Shown: piece by piece, positions 1 through 4,388 of the stretch | Layout: every line of letters begins with the position of its first letter | Numbering within the stretch: position 1 is the first letter of the stretch | Origin: an uncultured Agathobaculum sp. | GTDB lineage: Bacteria > Bacillota > Clostridia > Oscillospirales > Butyricicoccaceae | Reading direction: 5' to 3' | DNA: 8,853 nucleotides | NCBI GenBank assembly: GCA_944380945.1 | Contig: CALWJG010000060.1 | Span: 1 to 8,853, forward strand | Position numbers and translations under genes: made by a program | Notes under the pieces: model-generated | The model's database searches: none | What the model was told of the DNA's origin: nothing | Seen by the model: only the letters and a program-made list of their open reading frames with translations

Positions 1-23
1 TTTCAAGGCAAATACGAACGCGC

Positions 24-80
24 ACGCGCGGGATCCTTCGCTTCGCTCAGGATGACAGCGGGAATGTCAGGATGACAGAG
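24..80. repeat. Short intergenic repeat with palindromic core and 12-bp direct repeat
   Basis: TCAGGATGACAG occurs at 47-58 and again at 67-78, 8 bp apart. The left copy closes a small imperfect palindrome, ATCCT (32-36) against AGGAT (49-53), around a TCGCTTCGC-rich centre. From memory, 'CCTTCGCTTCGCTCAGGATGACA'-like sequences recur as dispersed intergenic elements in many Firmicutes. Its placement just beyond the rpmA terminator fits that. No gene is visible in 1-183. Confidence 0.5.
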
Positions 81-140
81 CGGAAAGTTCCGCCCGCCTT
101 ATCAAGGCGCGCCCCCTCCACAGGGCTGTTTTCTCAAAGC

Positions 141-174
141 AGAAAACAAAATCCCAGACAAACGTCTGGGATTT
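141..174 (-). terminator. Intrinsic terminator of the rplU-prp-rpmA operon
   Basis: On the minus strand an 11-bp perfect stem (arms at 164-174 and 149-159, built on the core ATCCCAGAC/GTCTGGGAT) closes a 4-nt loop (160-163). It is followed by a T-rich tail, TTTTGTTTTCT. It lies about 10 nt downstream of the rpmA stop, as expected for a Rho-independent terminator. Confidence 0.9.
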
Positions 175-183
175 CATCTTCAA

Positions 184-462
184 TTACTGCGGGTAAACGG
201 AAACCTGCTTGCGGTCCTTACCCAGACGCTCGAAGCGGACAACGCCTTCCACCTTGGCGAACAGGGTGTCGTCCTTGCCGCGGCCGACGTTCAGGCCCGG
301 ATGGATCTTCGTGCCGCGCTGACGGACAAGGATGTTGCCCGCCGGGACGGTCTGGCCGTCCGCGCGCTTGACGCCCAGGCGCTTGGCCTCGGAGTCACGG
401 CCGTTCTTGGTCGAACCTACGCCCTTTTTATGAGCGAAAAACTGTAAGCTGATCTGCAGCAT
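184..462 (-). CDS. rpmA: 50S ribosomal protein L27 with cleavable N-terminal extension
   Basis: This 92-residue protein is full length for bacterial L27, a large-subunit protein whose N-terminal tail reaches the peptidyl transferase centre. Visible L27 hallmarks are AHKKGVGSTKNGRDSE (10-25), KRLGVKRADGQ, the RQRGTKIHPG block and NVGRGKDDTLFA. The first nine residues, MLQISLQFF, are the Firmicutes-type extension. In Staphylococcus aureus the Prp protease removes this, cutting between FF and A; here that would be after residue 9. The start at 462 is supported by a GGAGGT ribosome binding site at 471-476, 8 nt upstream. It overlaps the 3' end of prp by 35 nt. Last gene of the operon, followed by the terminator at 141-174. 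Confidence 0.97.
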   Translation of the reverse strand: MLQISLQFFAHKKGVGSTKNGRDSEAKRLGVKRADGQTVPAGNILVRQRGTKIHPGLNVGRGKDDTLFAKVEGVVRFERLGKDRKQVSVYPQ

Positions 463-784
463 CTGCGTGCACCTCCATTACGTTCAAAAAATCCGGATAA
501 TTCTGTTCCAGCACGGAGAGATACAGCCGGAGCGCCTGCAGCGCCTCCTGCCCGCGCTCCACACCGCCCTCGAGCAGCGCGATATGGATGTGCGTATCCT
601 CCTCATCCGCCGTACTGTCCACCGGCACATGCTGGACGTCGTCCAGCAGCACGGTCGTCAGCATGACTGCACTGGAGATCGCCGCGCATACGATGTCCTC
701 CCCTTCCGCCGCGTAGCCCGCGTGGCCGAGGATGTCCACCGAGAGGAGCTTGCCCCCCTGCGACGAAAATGTGACCTTGGTCAC
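428..784 (-). CDS. prp: Ribosomal-processing cysteine protease Prp
   Basis: This 118-residue protein matches the Prp family in length and motifs. The GHAGYA motif contains the predicted catalytic His21, and GEDIVCAAISS contains the predicted nucleophile Cys33, corresponding to His22/Cys34 of the S. aureus enzyme. Prp removes the N-terminal extension of L27 so that the mature tail can enter the ribosome active centre. The position between rplU and rpmA is the conserved Firmicutes arrangement. The start is GTG at 784-782, only 4 nt after the rplU stop. No strong ribosome binding site is visible (only AAGG-like bases within the end of rplU), which suggests translational coupling to rplU. Its 3' end overlaps the rpmA start and that gene's ribosome binding site. 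Confidence 0.95.
   Translation of the reverse strand: MTKVTFSSQGGKLLSVDILGHAGYAAEGEDIVCAAISSAVMLTTVLLDDVQHVPVDSTADEEDTHIHIALLEGGVERGQEALQALRLYLSVLEQNYPDFLNVMEVHADAADQLTVFRS
471..476 (-). promoter_or_regulatory. rpmA ribosome binding site inside prp
   Basis: GGAGGT on the minus strand, 8 nt before the rpmA ATG. It lies within the prp coding sequence, so L27 can initiate efficiently while prp itself has a weak start. This would give more L27 than protease from the same message (inference). Confidence 0.8.
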
Positions 785-788
785 AGCC

Positions 789-1100
789 TTACGCCTTGAT
801 GGACGCGATGGTCACCTTGGTGTACGGCTGGCGATGGCCCTGACGCTTGCGGTAACCCTTCTTGGGCTTCATCTTGAAGATGTTGATCTTCTTGCCCTTG
901 CCGGTCTTCTCGACCGTGCCGGTCACGGCAGCGCCGGAAACGTAAGGCGCGCCGACGGTGAGCTGATCGCCCTCGCCTACGGCCAGAACCTCGTCAAAAG
1001 TAACGGTCGCGCCGTCCTCCACGCCGAGCTTCTCGACGTAGATCACGTCGCCCTCAGATACCTTGTACTGCTTGCCGCCAGTTTTCAGAATGGCATACAT
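789..1100 (-). CDS. rplU: 50S ribosomal protein L21
   Basis: This 103-residue protein is the usual size for L21, which binds 23S rRNA in the large subunit. The start MYAILKTGGKQYKV and the C-terminal block NIFKMKPKKGYRKRQGHRQPYT with the TKVTIASI ending are typical of the family. The reading frame stays open 36 codons further upstream, but that stretch covers the predicted transcription start. The ATG at 1100 instead has a purine-rich ribosome binding site (GAGGG at 1109-1113, 8 nt spacing) and is the family's normal start. First gene of the rplU-prp-rpmA operon, with prp beginning 4 nt after its stop. Confidence 0.97.
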   Translation of the reverse strand: MYAILKTGGKQYKVSEGDVIYVEKLGVEDGATVTFDEVLAVGEGDQLTVGAPYVSGAAVTGTVEKTGKGKKINIFKMKPKKGYRKRQGHRQPYTKVTIASIKA

Positions 1101-1192
1101 TTGGTTTTCCCTCTCTTTCGTTGTAGAGTCACGCTTGGCACGGCGGCGGCCCGGTTTGGGCGCACTTAACAGAGCCAATGCACAATGCGGCT
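1101..1192 (-). promoter_or_regulatory. Structured 5' leader of rplU (possible L21 leader)
   Basis: The promoter places transcription start near 1192, giving an untranslated leader of about 90 nt. It can fold: TTGGC (1174-1178) can pair with GCCAA (1135-1139), enclosing a GCCC/GGGC hairpin (1158-1161 with 1149-1152). Low-GC Gram-positive bacteria are known to have an L21 leader RNA thought to mediate autoregulation. Length and position fit, but I cannot confirm the consensus by eye. Confidence 0.4.
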
Positions 1193-1198
1193 TTTGAT

Positions 1199-1227
1199 AG
1201 CATAACACAAGCGGCGGCGCCTGTCAA
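1199..1227 (-). promoter_or_regulatory. Sigma-A promoter of the rplU operon
   Basis: On the minus strand a perfect -35 TTGACA (1222-1227), a 17-nt spacer and -10 TATGCT (1199-1204). Near-consensus strength suits a ribosomal protein operon. The -35 lies in the loop of an inverted repeat (1211-1237). Confidence 0.88.
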
Positions 1228-1260
1228 GCGCCGCCGTGCGGTTTTTTCGTTTTTTCTGCG
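1211..1260 (+). other. Terminator-like hairpin overlapping the rplU promoter
   Basis: Arms GCGGCGGCGC (1211-1220) and GCGCCGCCGT (1228-1237) form a 10-bp stem (one G-U) around a 7-nt loop (1221-1227), followed on the plus strand by GCGG and two T6 runs (1242-1247, 1250-1255). It reads as an intrinsic terminator only for plus-strand transcription, although no plus-strand gene lies upstream. On the minus strand the A-runs precede the hairpin, so it cannot end the rpiA transcript by the classic mechanism. The loop contains the rplU -35 box. Confidence 0.5.
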
Positions 1261-1274
1261 CAAAAGGCCGAAAC

Positions 1275-1943
1275 TCAGGCGAACATCGCCGCCACCAGAT
1301 CGTACATGCCGGCCGGCGTCGAGGTCGCGCTGCCGGTCGCGGCGCGGTCCATGCTGACAAAGCCGGTGTTGCCCTGCGCCAGACCGATCACGCGGTCGGA
1401 GAACAGCACATAATAGGTGCAGGCAGGCGCCTGACCCTCCGCCGCGGCAAAGCCCGCCGCATCGTCGCGGTAGGCGTTCAGGCGGTCGAGCAGATAGCCC
1501 TCCGGCACGCGGAGGTACTGCAGCTGCGAGCCGGTGGAGTAAACCACATAGACGCCCTCGGTCAGCTGCGGGATCAGCTCTTCCAGGCTGTCGGTCTCCG
1601 CGGCCGTCGGCTCATCGAGCGACGCCGCCAGACTGGTCAGCATGGTCTGGTTGTCCTGCGTCAGGCTGGTCACCTGCGCGGTAAGCGCGTCCTTTTCCTG
1701 CGTCAGCGTGGCGACCTGCTCGTTCAGGCCCTTGATCGTGCCGCCGCGCACCATGGACAGGATGAAAAAGATCAGCGCCAGCAGCAGGCTGACAAGCACT
1801 GCGATGCACAGCACCATGCGGTAATTGAGTTTGAACGGCTTGACCGGCGGCCTGCCGCCCGCCATCCGCACGCCCGGCCGCCGCCGGATCTGCCCGGTTT
1901 TCCCGCTGCGCGCGGGCCGCTCGGTCCGTTCGGTTCGATCCAT
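1275..1943 (-). CDS. Single-pass membrane protein with coiled coil, unknown function
   Basis: I do not recognise this 222-residue protein. It has a basic, Arg/Pro-rich cytoplasmic N-terminus (1-42) and one strong transmembrane helix (about 43-64, VLCIAVLVSLLLALIFFILS). A short coiled coil follows (about 72-110, with LNEQVATLTQEKDAL-type heptads), then a C-terminal extracytoplasmic segment containing YVVYSTGSQLQYLRVPEGYL and YYVLFSDRVIGLAQ. The layout recalls bitopic division or envelope proteins such as FtsL/DivIC, but length and C-terminus do not clearly match. The start at 1943 is chosen for GGAGGG at 1951-1956, 7 nt upstream. An alternative ATG at 1991 overlaps the rpiA stop as ATGA but has no ribosome binding site. 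It follows rpiA by 45 nt with no terminator between, so it is probably cotranscribed. Confidence 0.8.
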   Translation of the reverse strand: MDRTERTERPARSGKTGQIRRRPGVRMAGGRPPVKPFKLNYRMVLCIAVLVSLLLALIFFILSMVRGGTIKGLNEQVATLTQEKDALTAQVTSLTQDNQTMLTSLAASLDEPTAAETDSLEELIPQLTEGVYVVYSTGSQLQYLRVPEGYLLDRLNAYRDDAAGFAAAEGQAPACTYYVLFSDRVIGLAQGNTGFVSMDRAATGSATSTPAGMYDLVAAMFA

Positions 1944-1987
1944 GCGGTCTCCCTCCAGTCCGTTTGCCGTGTGATATTCGCCCATAC

Positions 1988-2665
1988 TCATTTGGACGGG
2001 TTCTCGATGATCTTGACTTCGCCCGAGGAGCAGCCGACGATCATGCGCTTGCACATATTGAGGAACAGGCCGTGCTCCAGCACGCCGAGCATGCCGGTCA
2101 GCTTGCCGTAGACATCCTGAATGTCAAAGCCCGCGCCCAGATGCAGGTCTGCGATGAAGTTGCCGTTATCGGTCACGAAGGTCTTGCCGTCCCGCACACG
2201 CAGCACCGGATTGAAGCCGTAGGCCGCCATGCGCTCCATCGCCTGCTTGGAGCCGTACTGCGCGATCTCGACCGGCAGGTGGAACGCGCCGATCTTGTCG
2301 ACCAGCTTGGACTCGTCCATGATCCAGATGACTTCCTTGGCCATCGACGCGACGACCTTCTCGCGGTACAGCGCGCCGCCGCCGCCCTTGATGGCGTTGA
2401 ACTGCGGGTCGATCTCGTCCACGCCGTCGATCGCCAGATCGACGTGATCGAGCTCGTCGATGGTCAGCAGCGGGATGCCCAGCTCGCGCGCCTGCGCTTC
2501 CGTGGCCTTGGAGGTCGGGATCGCCTGGATCTTGAGGCCGTTCTTGACCATCTCGCCCACAGCGTTGACCATATGGTACGCGGTCGAGCCGGTGCCCAGA
2601 CCGACTACCATACCGTCCTTGACGTATTCAGCGGCCTTATCGCCGGCCAGTTTTTTCATATCCAT
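1988..2665 (-). CDS. rpiA: Ribose-5-phosphate isomerase A
   Basis: This 225-residue protein is the usual RpiA length. The enzyme interconverts ribose 5-phosphate and ribulose 5-phosphate in the cytoplasm, in the non-oxidative pentose phosphate pathway. Visible motifs are the phosphate-binding GLGTGSTA (22-29), PTSKAT (50-55), the acidic DLAIDGVDEID (76-86), KGGGGALYREK (93-103) and DESK (117-120). Asp80, Asp83, Lys93, Glu102 and Lys120 align with E. coli active-site residues Asp81, Asp84, Lys94, Glu103 and Lys121, Glu102 being the catalytic base. The common GADE is GVDE here, a conservative change. The ATG at 2665 has GGAGGA at 2672-2677, 6 nt upstream; the second in-frame ATG at 2659 is less well placed. 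Own promoter at 2731-2759. Confidence 0.97.
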   Translation of the reverse strand: MDMKKLAGDKAAEYVKDGMVVGLGTGSTAYHMVNAVGEMVKNGLKIQAIPTSKATEAQARELGIPLLTIDELDHVDLAIDGVDEIDPQFNAIKGGGGALYREKVVASMAKEVIWIMDESKLVDKIGAFHLPVEIAQYGSKQAMERMAAYGFNPVLRVRDGKTFVTDNGNFIADLHLGAGFDIQDVYGKLTGMLGVLEHGLFLNMCKRMIVGCSSGEVKIIENPSK

Positions 2666-2730
2666 TGCAAATCCTCCCTGACTTTGTCGTTATCATCGTT
2701 GTCCCGCTTGCGCGGATCATCTTACTCTTT

Positions 2731-2759
2731 ATTATAAAGTGATAACGGGTAAAGGTCAA
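2731..2759 (-). promoter_or_regulatory. Sigma-A promoter of rpiA
   Basis: On the minus strand -35 TTGACC (2754-2759), a 17-nt spacer and a perfect -10 TATAAT (2731-2736). The predicted start near 2724 gives a leader of about 60 nt before the rpiA ATG. Confidence 0.88.
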
Positions 2760-2795
2760 TCGTTTCCGCAGAAAAAACGCGCCGCCCCGCCGCCG

Positions 2796-2835
2796 AAAAA
2801 ACAGGGCTGCCGGAACCCATCGTTCCCGGCAGCCC
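2796..2835 (-). terminator. Intrinsic terminator of the zinc-ribbon membrane protein gene
   Basis: On the minus strand GGGCTGCCGG (2826-2835) pairs perfectly with CCGGCAGCCC (2804-2813) around a 12-nt loop that can pair partly, followed by TGTTTTTTC. It starts 17 nt after the stop codon of the gene at 2852-4162 and lies upstream of the rpiA promoter, insulating the two units. Confidence 0.9.
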
Positions 2836-2851
2836 GGCTGTCGCTTTGGCG

Positions 2852-4162
2852 TTACATCAGGTCGAGCAGCTTGTAGCAGCGCGCCTTGGTATAGCTCTGG
2901 CGGAAGCTGTACGACGCCAGCTGCGCGGCGGTCTCGTCCGCCACCTCAGCGGCGGCGTTTTTCGCGCCCTCGTCGCGCTCCTGCACCCATTGGTCGAACG
3001 CGGCCTCCTCCGAGGCGTACTGGTCGGCGTTGAGCACGCCCGCCAGATAGTCGTACATCTCCATGAGCAGCGCGTCCCACTGCTCGAACGAGCCGGCGGT
3101 CAGCGCGAGCTCATCCTCGGGCGTGGCCGCGGAGGCGATCTTCAGATCGCTCTCTTCCAGCTCATCCATCCGCGAGACAAATTCCTGCCGCTTTTCGGAC
3201 TGCTGCTGCTGGTTCTCCTCCTGCCGCTGCGCGGACTGCTGCGCCTCCTCCAGCTGCTTGCGCAGGTCGGATACCTGCTTTTTCTGCTCGCTTGTCAGCG
3301 TATCGTCCGCATCGAGCGTATCCAGCATGGCCGCGCACTGGTCGAACTGCTGGTTCTGCAGATACTCCTGCGCGCGCTGGAAATCGTCGGCGAATTCGCT
3401 GTCCGACTGGGCGGACTGCGCCTGCGCCAGCAGGTCCTCGATCGCCGCATACAGCGGGGAGGACGAATCGGTCACGCGGTTGCGCAGCTGCTGCAGCGCC
3501 GCGATCGCCTCGGTGTACTGGCCGTTGTCCACATAATCCTGCGCGGTCTGGAAATCGTCGAGCATCTGGATGGACGCGTCGATCGCGGCGGTGTCCTTTG
3601 CCTCGGCCCGGGCCGCGATGTAACATTCGAGCGCGCGGTCAAAGTCGCCCCGGCGCATATACTGCTCGGCGAGCGCCAGATTCTCATCCGGCTGGCGGGA
3701 CAGGAAATACCATACGCCGCCGCCGATCAGCGCCGCGATCACCAGCACCACGACGACGATCACCGCCGCCTTTTTGCCCCGCGAGGGACGGCGGTACGGT
3801 TGGTCGGTCGGGTCGGGCTGGCCGAAGGTCGTGCGGTGCGGCGCGGCCGCGCCCGCCGCGCGGCGCACGGGCGGGGTCTCGACCGGGGGCAGTTCGTCCG
3901 GCTGGGGGGCGAGCGGGTCGGCCTCCGCAAGCGGATCGGTCCCGGCGAGCGGATCAGCGTCCGCCAGCATCTCCCCTTCGGCGTGGTTCTCCTTCATGGC
4001 GGCGTCAAAGGCCGAAAGGTCGATCGGACCGTTCAGCTCGTCGGGCAGGGTGGTGAACACGGTGGTCTCGTCGTTGACGCCCTGCTGCTCCACCGGCGCG
4101 CCGCAGAATGGGCAGAACTGGCCCGCAATGGGCAGCTCCTTGCCGCAGTTCTTGCAAAGCAT
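2852..4162 (-). CDS. Zinc-ribbon, single-pass membrane protein with TPR-like and LprI/DUF1311-like regions
   Basis: This 436-residue protein starts with a zinc ribbon (CKNCG at 3-7, CPFCG at 17-21; Cys3, 6, 17, 20). A disordered acidic/Pro-rich stretch follows, with a triplicated DPLA motif (about 69-86). One transmembrane helix (about 132-154, AAVIVVVVLVIAALIGGGVWYF) places the rest outside the membrane. Residues 157-285 are helical with TPR-like repeats (AEQYMRRGDFDRALECY, YVDNGQYTEAIAAL, AQEYLQNQQFDQCAAML). A Gln/Glu-rich coiled coil spans about 295-335. The C-terminal ~85 residues (EQWDALLMEMYDYLAG..., QWVQERDEGA, TKARCYKLL) resemble the LprI/DUF1311 family; this is a remote match by eye. 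The start at 4162 has GGAGG at 4171-4175, 8 nt spacing; the frame's 33 upstream codons run through the promoter. Likely an envelope-associated scaffold or sensor; the precise role is unknown. Confidence 0.85.
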   Translation of the reverse strand: MLCKNCGKELPIAGQFCPFCGAPVEQQGVNDETTVFTTLPDELNGPIDLSAFDAAMKENHAEGEMLADADPLAGTDPLAEADPLAPQPDELPPVETPPVRRAAGAAAPHRTTFGQPDPTDQPYRRPSRGKKAAVIVVVVLVIAALIGGGVWYFLSRQPDENLALAEQYMRRGDFDRALECYIAARAEAKDTAAIDASIQMLDDFQTAQDYVDNGQYTEAIAALQQLRNRVTDSSSPLYAAIEDLLAQAQSAQSDSEFADDFQRAQEYLQNQQFDQCAAMLDTLDADDTLTSEQKKQVSDLRKQLEEAQQSAQRQEENQQQQSEKRQEFVSRMDELEESDLKIASAATPEDELALTAGSFEQWDALLMEMYDYLAGVLNADQYASEEAAFDQWVQERDEGAKNAAAEVADETAAQLASYSFRQSYTKARCYKLLDLM

Positions 4163-4226
4163 GCGTTTTTCCTCCTCTGGAATAGCGATGTATCTCATAG
4201 TGATAGGGTCACAGTAAACCGATAAT

Positions 4227-4255
4227 AGTATAGCACGGTGCGCGGCGCTTGTAAA
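4227..4255 (-). promoter_or_regulatory. Sigma-A promoter of the zinc-ribbon membrane protein gene
   Basis: On the minus strand -35 TTTACA (4250-4255), a 17-nt spacer and -10 TATACT (4227-4232). The predicted start near 4220 leaves about 57 nt of leader. It is divergent from the promoter at 4326-4355, with 70 bp between the two -35 boxes. Confidence 0.82.
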
Positions 4256-4325
4256 CCTCATGCGGCTCCCGCGCGGAATGACGGGAAATAGTGGAAATTG
4301 TATCGAAACTGAAACCTCGTCTTGC

Positions 4326-4355
4326 TTGACAACCCCCCTGTCGCGCCCTTACAAT
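4326..4355 (+). promoter_or_regulatory. Sigma-A promoter of the SLH/L,D-transpeptidase gene
   Basis: Perfect -35 TTGACA (4326-4331), an 18-nt spacer and -10 TACAAT (4350-4355). Transcription would start near 4362, leaving a leader of about 27 nt with the ribosome binding site AAGGAGG at 4372-4378. Confidence 0.82.
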
Positions 4356-4371
4356 AATACTATCATGGAAC

Positions 4372-4378
4372 AAGGAGG
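4372..4378 (+). promoter_or_regulatory. Ribosome binding site that sets a TTG start
   Basis: AAGGAGG lies 10 nt upstream of TTG at 4389. The in-frame ATG at 4365 lies upstream of this site and only a few nt after the predicted transcription start. The TTG start also places Lys-Lys-Arg directly at the N-terminus of a normal signal peptide. Confidence 0.85.
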
Positions 4379-4388
4379 GAACCACACC

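Noticed and set aside
1101..1208. N-terminal extension of L21 by 36 codons
   Set aside because: The extra codons span the leader and the predicted transcription start, and L21 proteins normally begin MYAI.
1238..1274. Terminator for the rpiA operon
   Set aside because: The only hairpin nearby has its T-runs on the plus strand. The minus strand shows A-runs before the stem, so the classic signal is absent.
1944..1991. Alternative upstream start for the coiled-coil membrane protein (ATGA overlap with the rpiA stop)
   Set aside because: No Shine-Dalgarno sequence precedes 1991, whereas GGAGGG is ideally spaced before 1943. Translational coupling at 1991 cannot be fully excluded.
1236..2111. 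291-codon open frame on the plus strand over the rpiA-linked membrane protein
   Set aside because: Arg/His-rich composition, no ribosome binding site, and it begins inside the T-tract next to the rplU promoter.
2846..4225. 459-codon open frame on the plus strand, opposite the zinc-ribbon protein
   Set aside because: Leu/Arg-rich antisense shadow without ribosome binding site or family motifs. The minus-strand gene has zinc ribbon, membrane helix, promoter and terminator.
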